A stretch of 64,000 bases of DNA from Rostratula benghalensis (taxonomy: Eukaryota > Chordata > Aves > Charadriiformes > Rostratulidae), in the NCBI GenBank assembly GCA_013399305.1, contig VXAI01000049.1, positions 4,004,376 to 4,068,375 on the forward strand. Reading direction: 5' to 3'. The notes under the pieces were generated by a model. That model searched no databases. It had not been told where the DNA came from and was given only the letters and a program-made list of their open reading frames with translations. Made by a program: the position numbers and the translations under genes. Below are positions 25,318 to 38,000 of the stretch, one piece after another. Position 1 is the first letter of the stretch. Each line of letters starts with the position of its first letter.

Positions 25318-25960
25318 GTAAGATTTCTTCAGAGAACAACCCCCCAGAAAAGGCAATGACTCAAAGCTTGAGTATAATCCTGCAGTGGGCAGAGAAGTAT
25401 ATTTTTCCACTTGAGCTGTTTTTATAAAAAATAACTTTGTACATTTGTACTTCAAAAACATCAGCTGATATATGTTTTGTTCCGTGTTGCAGTTTCTTTA
25501 TTGATTTTTCTGGACTTGTGGCATTGTAGGCTTTGTATTCCACCCCTTCCCTCACCTCAGTTTCAGAGCAGATACACTTTGCTTCGGCACAACTGTGGTT
25601 TTCTTTGTTACAATCCACTGATAGCAGAAATGTGAAAATTTGCTGCGGTTTGCTTGTATTTCTTATTCTGCCATAAAACTCAAGATATTTGAAGAGAACT
25701 TCAACAGCTTTCCTTGAACTGAGATGTATTTTAAAGGTATACGTGTTGATCAAGTTCTGCTTACTTTCTTCAATGCTATGTATAAGGAACTTCTTAGGAG
25801 TCAGTGTATTATTTGTACATAAGTTAATGTTACTGTTGGAGAAATTTCACATTATAACCAGAAACTCTGGGAACAGCTGTTAAAGAATTTTTGAATTGAT
25901 GGCAACACAGTGTTAATAGAAGATTTTTGCCATTAAAAGACCTCTTCTGGGTTAATTGCT
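25318..25960. other. non-coding, no gene recognised
   Basis: Contains a 130-codon minus-strand frame (25361-25753), one of the longest in the window. Its peptide has no recognisable domain and I found no matching splice sites. It is most likely chance. Confidence 0.45.
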
Positions 25961-26000
25961 ACTTTTTTATTAATTGAAGGATTATTTTATTAATTGAAGG
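25961..26000 (+). repeat. 20-bp direct tandem duplication
   Basis: Two adjacent 20-bp copies, 25961-25980 and 25981-26000, both end TTTTATTAATTGAAGG and match at 18 of 20 positions. This looks like a small local duplication, for example by replication slippage. The unit contains a TTAATT homeodomain-type core twice. Confidence 0.9.
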
Positions 26001-28199
26001 ATGTTTTTCTCCTTTCATTGTGTATTTGCTCACTTTATAGACTATAAATACTGTAAAGAAAAGAAGCAATATCCAAGGAAATACTGAAGGGAAGAGACCT
26101 ACTTGCTGCTTTTGTGGATTGCAATTACATCTGTATGATAATTTCTGCTTTTAAACAAAACACATAGGAATTCTGCAAGCCCAGGTCCAGCCAATAGTGT
26201 GTAAAGTGTGATGCAGCAGAACAATCCTACCCAAATACCCAGCATTTCCCAGGTAAATGTCTGTGAACGCACAATACCTAACAGAAAATTCAAATGTGGT
26301 GTTCAGTCCATCCATGGACAGTATTCTGGGGGGGCTTTGGGACCAACAGTTGTTTCTTTAGTAATTTCACTTTATAAAGTAGACATGGCTTCACAGTGAA
26401 CAGGCTGTGCCCCAAGAGCCTGTGGAGCCAAAGTTCCAGAAGTCCTGGATAAATGTAGGAAATTGTCGCTTTCCCCAGACACTTGCCTCGTAAGAAACAG
26501 AAATAGGGTAGCTGAGGCCAGAGGATTTGCTACTGAAGACATCTGAATTGAACGCAGTCTTTGGCTATAAACACACACCAGTGTGTCCTCCTGGTGCTGT
26601 GTGTCATATCAATGGCTTTCAGCAGCTGAGGAATCTAAGAAACTTTGTGCTTTAAATACTTCAACTTTTGGGCACCTTATAGTATCCAACATACAGAATT
26701 TCTTTTAAGAAATAAGGTGCAGAATTATTTTTCATTCTAAGTTGGACTGAAGCCACATTTCAAACTGTTGAGGTTTGCTATGAATGAAGAATTGTGTCCA
26801 GTTCCATTTCCAGGCAAGATCATTCACAGCTGAGATTGCACACCTCTGCCGCGTTTCCATTACTGTCTGGAGTGGCCAATGTGCATAGAAGCTTCAGCTA
26901 AAGAATAAAAAACCCCAACCTTTTAATTTTGTGAGAGCAGGGGATTATATTCAGTAGAAAACAGTTAATCTGTGTTTGGTGTGTAAGTACTAGCATGCAG
27001 TGTGGAAAATCACAGGTCTTATTTTACAGCAGTTGAACCTTTAGTGAGTAGAAGTGTACCAGTGCAGGTGAATGACTTGATGGGGAAAACACAGTTGATT
27101 CATCTCTGGGAGCAGGTAACTCCTGCACATGGGACCATCACTCAGCTAAGCCATCTGCTAAGCAATACACATCATTCAAATCTTTGGGAAAAAATGTGAC
27201 TTTTCAGGGGTAAAAGAATAATGGACTTGTGTTACATGTGAAAACTGAACTCAGTTTGAGATGTCCAAATTGAAAGCCGCTAACAGTGGGATGCTGATGG
27301 TTGGAGCTGTTGTACTTCTGTAATGACAAGCATTCAGTATGAAAGCAGTCACTGGGAGCACTTCATCAATGCAGCTAGACTGTAGTCAGGATTCCTCTTA
27401 CTCCAGAGCTGGGTTTTGATGTCGGTCATTTAAACAAAGTGGCTGAGTAGGTGTACCTGACAATAACTGCTCTTCTGCAGTGAGTTGCACCGCAGGTTTT
27501 AGGCAACAGCCATCTGGAGAGCTCTTTCCAGGTACAAAGTGTTAGATCCAAGAGTTCATGAACTGGTGAAATCATGTTTGATAGACCTGGGAGAATGCAA
27601 AGGTGTGTTAGACTAATGTCAGAGCCTGTGCTTGGCTGAAAGAAAGCAAAGTTCCAGTAATAAAGCATTAAAAAAGGAACTTTGAAAAGTAAAGAGGTGT
27701 ATATTTCTAGACTTGCAGTAAGTTTTTAACTCCATATGCTACCAAGGTAGGTGGGTAGCAGGGGGGAAGGGAAAGCCACTCGTGTTCTTCTGCACTGGAG
27801 ATATTTCAGGTGTTCCTTTAGGGCAACAGAGAAGATCTGAGAAGGTAGGGCATAATGGATGGTTCTCCCTACTGTAAGTGAACTTAGAAAGTAAGAAAAC
27901 AAAATTCCCAAAATAAATGTTTTAATTAAGGCATTTTTGCAAAATCTTAGCTATCTCTTTAATCTTTTCAACCTTCCATATGTGAATGTTAATAAAACAA
28001 AAAGAAAAGCCAACAATAAACCCCCGAACACCTGGATTTGAGGCATTATCTCCCCTAGACTGAGAGTCCCAAAGGCTTTTTCTAATTTCTTAGTTTTTGT
28101 GACATAGAAAACAGAAGTGCATCAGCATAATAAATATCCCGAGGAAGCAAGACTCGTGAATGCATAACACCATTTTGGGCTATAAGTTCCTTTAGAGAG
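26001..28199. other. non-coding, no gene recognised
   Basis: Mixed AT-rich sequence. No gene, transposon or structured RNA recognised. Short frames on both strands are unsupported. Confidence 0.5.
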
Positions 28200-28520
28200 C
28201 TATTTGAAGAGGAATATTCAGATAGAGTTTAATAATTTGTGAATTTGTACTAATTAATATATTAAAACCAAATTACTTTGGTGACATTTCAGGAACCAAG
28301 TTAAATAAAATGTCTATGGTATGTTAATTTGAGCTCATAAAAGGCTAATTTGAATATGTAATTTGGATCAATTAGAAGTCTTCTCAACTTTAAATAGTGA
28401 TAATAGAAATGTAAAAAAGCTGGGTAGCTGTTAGGATTAATTAAGAGTGATACATCTGGGAAAAGCAAATTGCAGTGTCAGTTTTTAAATGCAAATGAGG
28501 TTTAAAATGTAAAGATAATA
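28200..28520. promoter_or_regulatory. candidate enhancer-like AT-rich block
   Basis: This block is dense in homeodomain-type cores (TAATAATT, ACTAATTAATAT, TTAATTTGAG, GGCTAATTTGAA, GATTAATTAAG). It also holds an exact POU octamer ATGCAAAT at 28489-28496. Such texture is common in vertebrate conserved non-coding enhancers but also arises in any AT-rich DNA. Function is inference and needs a conservation test. Confidence 0.25.
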
Positions 28521-28563
28521 TGCATATATATATAAACGTGCAATATCTGCAAAAAAGTCATAA

Positions 28564-28583
28564 TTTTTTTTTTAAAAAAAAAA
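28564..28583. repeat. T10A10 perfect palindrome
   Basis: Ten T residues (28564-28573) are followed at once by ten A residues (28574-28583). Long dA:dT tracts disfavour nucleosomes, and this arrangement can also extrude as a cruciform. It may equally be a slippage product. Confidence 0.9.
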
Positions 28584-29606
28584 GCTCTACAGTTAGTGAA
28601 TTTTTCATGATTAGTCCTTAGTTTAGCCTACAAAATATGCAGACAACAGTGACATTTTTACTTCCAAAGAAAACTTAACTCTTTCAGAAACCAAAGTGGC
28701 ATTTATTTTCTTGTTGCTTATATGCCTACTTGTGGAAATGGCTGGATTTCTCTGTCAGTAGTTCAGAATGCTGAGGCTTCAGGCTGCTAAAGAAGCAGTT
28801 ATCTACTTACATATGTGGCAAAGTTAGAGTTGTGGAATCTGTCTTTTCAAGAATATTTAGAAGAAAAATAAAAGGCAAGAGAATATATTTTCTTAACTTC
28901 CATCCAATGTAAAATCTCAGGTTGTGAATGCTACTAAAGAAAACCCAGAGGTGTTCTTGGAACTACAGCATTTTGTGTGGCAGGTGTATGCACTGCTACT
29001 ATGCCACTAGGCTTACTGAATTATAATTATAATGTTAAGGAAATTATTACAATAGGGTGGAAAACCTACAAAGTTCATTTGAGAAAAGACAGGAATAATT
29101 AAAACCACGGATTATCATCAGTGGAATTCAGCTCCAGTTAATTTAAATGCACATTGGGTCATTCTTACATACTGCTTTTCAGAGACCGCAGAAGAAAGCT
29201 AATCTTTGTGCTGCAGGAAAACATGATTAAGATCACCCTACCTGAGAAGCTTGTTTGCTTGTTTTAAACTAAATTGCCACATGTTTTTGAGGACAAAAAT
29301 ATTTACAGTCTGCAGCATGTGCATTAAGCGTAGCTGTGACTTCAGTTGGCTTCTTGCCCTCAATTTACAATAATTTCCTTCTAAACCATACGTTACATCA
29401 ATTCAATTGTTTATTAAAAGAACCCTTGGAATGACTTTTACCCGTGCAGATCCTCAGTGAGTGGCTTGTACTTTATTAAGTAAGCCATATGGTATAGAAA
29501 AGATGATGTTTAGCATAGAAAAGAAAGTAGTGTTTTCTTCTTTACAGTAGATTTTTGGCGAGTGACGCTTCCTAGGTTTGAAAAGCTGCAAATCACGAAC
29601 CTGCTT
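28584..29606. other. non-coding, no gene recognised
   Basis: AT-rich sequence. On the minus strand a donor-like CTCAG|GTAGGG near 29241 is preceded by a short open frame, but its acceptor lacks a pyrimidine tract and I do not call it an exon. Confidence 0.45.
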
Positions 29607-29620
29607 CCCCCCCCCCCCCC
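29607..29620 (+). repeat. C14 homopolymer
   Basis: Fourteen consecutive C residues, prone to slippage and to sequencing length error. It lies inside a minus-strand 106-codon frame, where it encodes a Gly run. That frame is therefore unreliable. Confidence 0.92.
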
Positions 29621-32600
29621 TGGTATCCCAACCGCAACAAATTTCCACCATGGCAAAGCAAGGGTCACTTTGGCAAAGGCCCCACCTTGCAAGCCCAATC
29701 TGAAGGTGTAGGGGCTGCCAAGGGAACCTATTGCTATTCACCAGCGCAGCTTCCGTTGCTATGCTGGTTTGCACAGCCTGAAGAGGAATATCATAGCAAA
29801 TAGCTCTGATTTCTTTTTTTAAATTATTTTTAAGAGTGCTCTGTTAACTCCACAGATGGTTTGTCATTGCCTGGCTCGGTCCTGGAGCTGGGAGTTGGCT
29901 CCTGGGGAGAGAAGGGGCTCTGCAGCCAGGTGTGGGGCTTAGGGATGGCTGCCACACAGTGTGTGCTCCTGCACCCCCTGCCTACCTTTGTCCTGTGCTG
30001 GCTATGACATGTCAAGTCACAACTTTGCACTTTCTTCATGGGCCTTCTGTCCAGTGAGATCAGTTAAATTGCAGCATTCACAGAATGCTCCTGCTGTACC
30101 ACTTCAATATAGGTATTTTATAAAAAGTAATACAAACTATTGAGAAGCAGAAATGTAACTAAACTTCAAGGTAGGAAAAAGATATCTTTTAAGCAAAACT
30201 AGATTTGTCTTCTAGAGAAGCAGCAGTTCATTCTTAGCACATACTTTATAAGCTCTTTTACAGGGAAGCTCCAGGTGTTAGTTTTACTTATGAACATGTG
30301 GCACATTTACCTGTGTGTAGTGGTTTTGGGTTTAACATCCTTTTTGCCTTTTTCCTCTCTTTCTCCTGACACTTTAGTAAGTGCAATTTTACATTACTTT
30401 AAGTATTCTTTGCCAGCATCCTTTGTATTGTAGAAATCATGCTGGTTTTGCCATCGAGTGTTCTGTGGGATATACTGTTCTGAAGCAATGACCTGTGAAT
30501 TCTTTGGTTGGTTGTTTTGAGGTGTTTTTTTTTAGATAACGTAGGCCTCTCTGAGGTACCATCCTTTATTCTTGTGTGAGCCCACTTAATGGCTACTAAT
30601 ATTGTGACCTGGATTTTGTTTGAAAAAACTTGTGATCCAAATCAAGCAGCCTTTGAAAACAGTTTGAATATTACCTTTAGTAAGATTTGGACTTGAACTT
30701 TTACAAGTGCTTTCCCTTTAAAACGGCTACTTAAAAATTGCTTGATGTTATACACGGTCTGAACAGAACACATAATTTAGAATGATACAGGTGGTCTTAT
30801 GTGTGCTGACTTCTAATTCTTCTTAGTCCATTTCTGACTAAAATATATGCTTCACTTGAAGTTACATATGTATACTAGAAGCTGATTGCTGGTGAAACAT
30901 GGCATGCTTCGTTCATATATCATTCTATAAATCGCTCAGAGCCATCTGCAGTCATTATGATCTTAATAGAGACTTAGTGTCCTGTCTTGTCAGTCAATAT
31001 AGCTGGTAATACAATCCATGGCAGAGGAGATAGGATATGAAGTATTGAAGTATTTTCAAGGAAAATAAATTCATGTAACCATTCATCTACAGAAGGTATA
31101 TTTAAACCTAGCTTTATGGCCAAACTTGCAAGATAAATTACTGCTGAAAGAATACGAATAAAAAAAAAGATAATCATGACCCACGATACAACAGTGTTAC
31201 AAAGCTCAGATGATAGCAGGAGAGGATGATGCATTTTATTTCCTAGTCTCATTTATCCATTCATGTCTATATCAAATTAATTCACTGAAGGGATCTTTTC
31301 TATTTTTTTTATGTTGCTTATGCATAACAGCAAATACAGATTATTTTTTTTAAAATTTTTTTTAAGCAGGTAACATGATGTAATTTTACTGTAAAGCTTT
31401 ACTATCTGTCAACTGCTTCATTGATGTTTGCTTGAAGTTTGAGAGCATGATGGCCACTGACCAGCCTGTAGTGATAGTCATGTCAGGGGAAGCTGTAAAT
31501 GCATGGAGATCCTTTTATGGACCCAGCCATAGGCTGTCAGGTTTACAGCCCTTATGCATTGGTGGGAACTAACAGACCTCTTTCAGGGTGTCTCTCTAAC
31601 AACCATGGAGTGATGCAGCAATGTCACGTTTACGTTTTCACACTGCTTGTGGACTATCTGAGAGATGGAGAATATATTAGCCCCTGCAATCACCTTGGCA
31701 GTGCAAAAGGACTGAATTGGGTTTTGCTGTCTGCTTTATTCACTCACTAAGCGGTAGCATTAATAAAAGGATAAAGTTATATAAACCCCATTAGATGAGT
31801 AAACTGACTTTTTTTTTTTTTCCTAGTTCTGATGTCCTGCCTCAAAAATTCTTGAGTTGTTGGGATTTTTTTAATTTTCATTTTCATGTGTCTCATTTTC
31901 TGAAAAGCAATTGAGATTCATAGTTTTAATTCACAACTTTCACTTAAATAAATTAGCAAAAGTCCAGAACATTTTTATTTTATTGTGCAACTATTCATAA
32001 GTAAGTTCTGATAATTTCCTACATTGGCATAATTATTTTATATGTGATTCTTCTGCATGATGCATTTTGAAGTTATAATCTATAGAGTTTGCAAGAAAGA
32101 GTGAACAGAATATGAAAAATCCTGTCTGGTCCCGTCACATCAGGATGTTGCATAATCTGAAAAGCCATTTTTCCTATAGATTAAGCAAATATGGAGAGAT
32201 GTTACAATATATACATGAAAGGAAGGCTAAAATATGCAAATGCACACCTACAAGTCTCAGAGCTGTTAGAATTGGCTGGCACTGTGACTACAGACAATAA
32301 TGTCTGAACTGTTAAACAGGGATGTTGATGAGCTCAGCAAGCAGGAAACATCTGGCCAGAAAGTTACGCTATGAAAAAAGTAATTGTCTAAATGCTTGGT
32401 GAGGAGCTTGGATCAGAAGGTACTGAACAAGTTTTTTAACCTGTGCACTAAGTTGGGAACACCCTTTAATGCTGAGTTACTGAATGAAGTCTATCTTAAA
32501 ATACTTATCTTTATAGGATCTTTTCATTCTACCTCGACTGCTCCAGGAACCTGTCATGCTGAGCATACCTCTATCTTTAGATAAAAAGGCTTTTTCAACT

Positions 32601-34974
32601 CAGCAAGTTGTGGTTGGTTGAGATAATGCAACATTTTGATAGCAGTAAAATTGCCTTAGCACAGATGAAAGAGACTTTTGCCAAGAATCTGCATCAAAAG
32701 TTAGCTCCCATCACAAATTTGCCACCGAGTGCAGTATTTTAAAGACGACTGCTTTATAATTAAGGTGAGATGGATGTAGGTTAAAAGAGAATTGTCTCTT
32801 CTCAGTGTGGGATTGCCTAGAGATATAGATTGGAACCAGAAATCCATACTCTATGAAAAGCTATCTTAAAGTAGCTTCTCTTTAAGATGATAGTAAAATA
32901 CTGCCAAGAGCTATTGATCTGGTGATCTGAATATTCCTAAATTAATAGCAAGAGCTCTAAGGATCTGAAGCATAACATAAATTCTGTGTTACAGATTTGA
33001 GGGTCAGATGAACCTCCCGTGATACAGTCTGGTTGTTCTTTTTTTCCCTTGTCTGCCTGTGGGTCTGTAACATTTTTCCAAAAAACTCTGTCATCTAGGA
33101 AGCTCACTCAAGATCCTGGTAATGCTGGATCAGTCGTTGCTTTCTGAAGCAATTAGTGCTTGAAAAGGGCAAAAGTGTTACAGTGGGTAAGTGTGGTCTC
33201 CTTGGTAAGGCAGTTCCTCTGCTAGGGTCAGATTCATTATCTACTGATGACATTGGGAGACTGCAATAAAAAGTAAAACCCAAACTGCTATACCTTTTGA
33301 TCAATATTTTCAATCAATTTTAATTGCTGAAGAAGGCAGTTCAGAAGCCTGACTACGAACCATATCTCAAGTCAATTTTAGAACTTTGGCATGAAAAGAG
33401 AAATTTTAACCTGATGATCTTCTAAAAATGATAAAGGTAGATTTAATCATTACAAAAATGTATTCAAACATAAAATTACAGTCGCTAGTTCATGGATTTT
33501 ACCAATGGAAGTGTATTTGAAGATGAATGCCTTTTAATGGCCAGGGTTCAGAGCCATTACTGTGGGACAGTATCAGTACAGATCAGTAAATGTCATCAAA
33601 TTAGTTCTTTTTCCTACCTATGCCAAATAATGGGTTGTCTTCTATGATTTAACCTTGTATGCAAAAGAATTCACTGGTAGAGTATGTGTACAAAGGTGAA
33701 AACAAAGTAGCAACTCAACCTGGCATGGGCTTTAATAGTTTTTATGCAATACAGCATCATAACCTATGAGTAAACAAAAGCAATACAGATCAGATTGCAT
33801 CAAGTCAGATGAATAAAAAATCAAACTCTATTTATTTTTTTAATGTATGAATATATGTTAAATCTCTCTCTAATACTCATAGGGTGATGAAGATTTATCA
33901 GGATCTGTGGCTCCCATGTCGGTGCATGGTGTGTATACTTTCAAAAGACTTAAGAGTCCAGAAGGAATTTATGTTACATGTATGGGATGATGAAATTCTA
34001 AACAAACTTACCTCTAAGAGTGGTTGTCTGCTGTTTATACACCTCCATTTTCTGAGGTTGAAGCCTAAACTGAGTAGTCGTATGTGACCTGAGGAAGTGG
34101 AATTGCATCTCCCATCTCCTTATAGAGTTCAAAAGGTTGATTATATGTTTTCATTAGCAATTTTCCAGTCCAATAGTTTACCTTATCAATTACTGTACAC
34201 TGGGAGATGTGCAGCAGTTCCTATTGCACAAATGCACAGTAGATACAATACCATATTACAGCAGTTTCAAAACTACCATGTGTGTTTTTTGGTTTTTTCT
34301 TGCTTCATCTATTTTTTGGACTTTCGTACCAAGTATCTGGGTGGTTACATCAGGTATGTTGATCGTTACTTTGTGTTTACCTATATAAACAATAAAGCAA
34401 CAAGCATACACAATATTAGGATACTGAAGAAGCATACATTAAAGTGAAATGATATTCAGTGGCACTAAATCTGGTAAATGATTTAAAACAGAGAACATCA
34501 TCTAGAATTCCATGGAAGAAGTCTTTCTCAGAGGCAAGCCCATAAGGCTATAGGGAAAGGAACGAGTAAAGATGCTGAGATCTAAAATGGTAGAAATCTA
34601 GAATATAGAAATATATAGAAATGTAGGATTTCAATCATCTGATCCAGTTCTCCACAGGAATTGCACAAAAGAGTCTTAGCTCTAAAGAGTGCATAATACC
34701 TATTACAGCTCTCACCGACCTGCAGCCCACAAACCCATTATAAAAGACTAGGAAAAAACCTAACATTTTTGGGAAAAGACAAAAGCCTTTTTTTTGTGTC
34801 ACAAGGGGAACAATTAAAAGCCTTACATTATGTTTCTGAAATGGTTCAGAAAAATGTTAAATAAAAGCATGGGTTATCTTAAGATGATTGTCCACCAAAG
34901 TAAAAACACTTTTCCGGACCATGAATTTTTTTTTTTTGATATGGAAATACAGAGCAGATGTGAAATAATAGAGG
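29621..34974. other. non-coding, no gene recognised
   Basis: Long AT-rich stretch. It includes T and A tracts at 31340-31365 and 31810-31825, and a T12 run at 34926-34937. Plus-strand frames at 31499-31750 and 34097-34447 (83 and 116 codons) have no recognisable domains or splice sites and are probably chance. Confidence 0.5.
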
Positions 34975-35001
34975 TTTTTTTTTTTTTTTTTTTTTTTTTT
35001 T
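34975..35001 (+). repeat. T27 homopolymer
   Basis: Twenty-seven consecutive T residues, with a T12 run about 40 bp upstream. A long T run can be the reverse complement of the poly(A) tail of a minus-strand retrocopy, but the adjacent sequence to the right (TATGCACTCTGCTATTTGTC) is not a family or processed transcript I recognise. Confidence 0.92.
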
Positions 35002-38000
35002 ATGCACTCTGCTATTTGTCAGCCTGGACAGACAAGAAGCCTTCATCCTAAGGAAATCAGGGAAAGCATTTGCAGAACTATTTGATGTTTTTGTGTCACC
35101 CTATTACTCTCTCAAACTTTTCCTTCATCAATTATCTACAAGTAGACTGATTTTAAACTTTGCTACTTGTTCTGCATAACTACCATAAGATGCAAACAAA
35201 AGTTCAGTCCTCAGACCTTTATCTTCTCAGATCGTGTAGTTTATTCTTTAACTTGATGAATGTTGTTTAACAACCCTCTCCCTGTAGCTCTTCAGAATGC
35301 TACACAGGTATAGTGAGTGATAATGAAAAGAAGCTTAGTGTTTGCTTTTGTAATATATGCCATAATTTACATGAATTTGTTGTTATCTGCGCATAAAGAA
35401 TGTGTAGAAAAGTTGTGTGCTGTTCTGTCTGTCCTTTTCTCAGTAATTAAGACTGCACTGATACAGATGTATTGTAGGCAGATATTATCCAGGTCCTGAC
35501 AAAGAACCAAAATTATTCATCTAATTTATCATTATGGCCATCTTGAATACTAACTAGGGCACTTCTTGATCAGAATTGTCAAGAGATGTTTCCACTGCTC
35601 CCCTGCCAGGGAATATCTTTTCTGGCAGATGCTGTCTTTCATGGGAACTACAAAGAATCTCTTCTTCATTTTGCATTTTTTTCTGGCCATGAAGAAACGT
35701 AGCACTATAAATGTGTCTGTCTTTTCTTCCTTCTTTTCTCTGCTGAATAGATTTTTATAGAAAAGTCTTTCATGACTTTGTTAACATGCTTTTCTTGGCA
35801 GTATAATTCTTAAAGCTGACTTTAAAAAAACAAAAACATAAAACTATAGCAGTCCTTCACTTCTGCCCACATCGTAGACAGCTAGAGTGGAAAACCCAGT
35901 TCTGTTCTTGACTTTTTAGAGTTTTGATTCCACTGACTTCAAAGGGGTTTATTCTGATTTATACTGTGGATATAAAAGCAGACTCGGGCTTTATGATAAT
36001 AGACAGCAATGGGGTGTTTTTACATAACTTGAAACTCAGTTCCACTCTAGGGTATAAGTTCCCATTGACATTGCACACTTCCTGGGGGAGAGAGGGTTTG
36101 ACCCTGAACTGGAGAAATAATTTAAATTACCACAGCTACTTTTCTATTTTATGGGAAATTTTATCCCACCCAAAGGTATGCAGCTTGTCATTTGGGAGCT
36201 GTGTGCTTTGTAACCTCGGTGAGACAGAAGAATTTATAAACTTGGCAAGAGTTTCCAGTGTTTCTGCCAACCCTTGTTCGTTATTCAGGGGGCAGGATCT
36301 GCTGTGTATGTCAGGAGTATTTGCAGAATGATCTACTTGGAGCTTGATCAGTTGGTCTTAAATTCCTGTAGTCTTGATCTAATCCCTGGTGATAATTTTT
36401 AATATAGTTGTTTGTTTTTGTATTAGATTTTCATAAATTGATGCTTGAGTGGTAGTACTGATTTAGAAAATGCAGTAAGTGTTTATCTTCCTAATTCTCA
36501 TGTGTTTTGAGTGCTGGGAAGGTAAAAACTGGGAAATCACAGGGGCTTAATGCTTTTGCCACATTTGTGAGGATTTGAGTGACAAAGCAACTGCCCAAAA
36601 ACCAGGCTATCACCTGTAGACAAAATTCAAGTCCTTGCTAAAGGTCACAGGTACACTGTACTAGAACATCTCAACAGAGAACCTTCAGCCTACCAGAGTT
36701 ACAACCTATATTCATTGGGTTGCATGCTGGGATGGCTCAGGCTACTTAAAGTCTAGGTAGCATTACTACTTCTATTTAAAGTGAGCATTAAAAAAAATTC
36801 CTGTTCTGTAAGTAAAAAGTGGCATATTTATACGGATACTTTTAATAACATAGCTAAAAGTTGGAACACCTTGTACTTTATCAAACATACCATTCGAGGA
36901 TGATGGTCCAGATGTCAAACTATGGAAGATGCTTCCCCATCAAAGGCATCCAGGCTCATTTGCCAACTCTTTCAGTGGTTACACTGGCAGTCTGAATTTG
37001 TCTCTAGGCCATTAGTATGGGTAGGCTGCTAATAAGCTTTCTGGGCTGTGTTATTCTCCTGACACCATTTTAATCTTACATTGTACTCTGAAGAACCAAT
37101 GCATTTTAATTCTGTTTGTGTATAAGGCCTTGCATAAATTCATTGATGAGATTTCTTCATAGATCTTCTCCTTGATTCTAAAGGCATGATTGTTCTTGTT
37201 GTGAGCTATGTTTTCAGAATACTAAATATGTATACCTTTGAAAGTACCCAAAGATCTATTTCTCTTTGAATTTGAAGAAACAAGCTGGAGCTTTTAATTT
37301 ATAATGGTGCATTCTTATGTGCAGTCCTTCCACTACAATAAGTCCTGCTAAAATGTGTAAATCCTCAATGCATACTATGTGAATTTATTTTGACTAATGA
37401 AGACGCATCATACTTTTTATTCTATGAATGTCTATAACTTTAGATTTTTTGTTCTGCCCTGTCACTTTTAGACTTTGTACTTAATCTCATCTTAAAATCC
37501 ATGTGTGCTGAGAAGTCAGGTCCTGGCAATGGCATAGTGCTGTCTTGACACCTTGTGAGAGCTCTCAGCTGTAGAAGATAGCGCCAACCAACATCCCCTG
37601 TGGTTTAGGATAATGCTATTCTGCCTGTGGTGCTTTACTGTAACACCTTGTTATGGTCTGTGCAATTCTTGTAAGGGTTTAAAAAAACCAATCAAATATT
37701 AATGACAAAATCCTGACATTACTTTAAATAGATAAATCAATAAGAGTAACGTTACAGGTCTCTGGAGCAGTTTCAGCTCAGCAGAAGTGTGATTCTCTTT
37801 TTTTCTGTGAACAATTATGCATGAGTGATGCCAGACATGAGCCCTCTGGGGAAAAGAGGGACGGTGACACAAGCTTATCTGAGGCTCTGGGGGGATGGGC
37901 ACTGTGGTACTATGGGTGCTCCTGGCACTTCCAACAGTCTCTAATCCCGTTCTGTGCCCAGAGCCTGTGGCACATGGCACTCACCCATTTTCTCCCTACA

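Noticed and set aside
29241..29310. Minus-strand open segment ending CTCAG|GTAGGG
   Set aside because: The only AG upstream (CATGCTGCAG) lacks a pyrimidine tract; peptide unrecognised.
34009..34089. Minus-strand open segment between CTTCCTCAG and GTAAGT
   Set aside because: About 80 nt open, but the peptide is unrecognised and no neighbouring exon fits.
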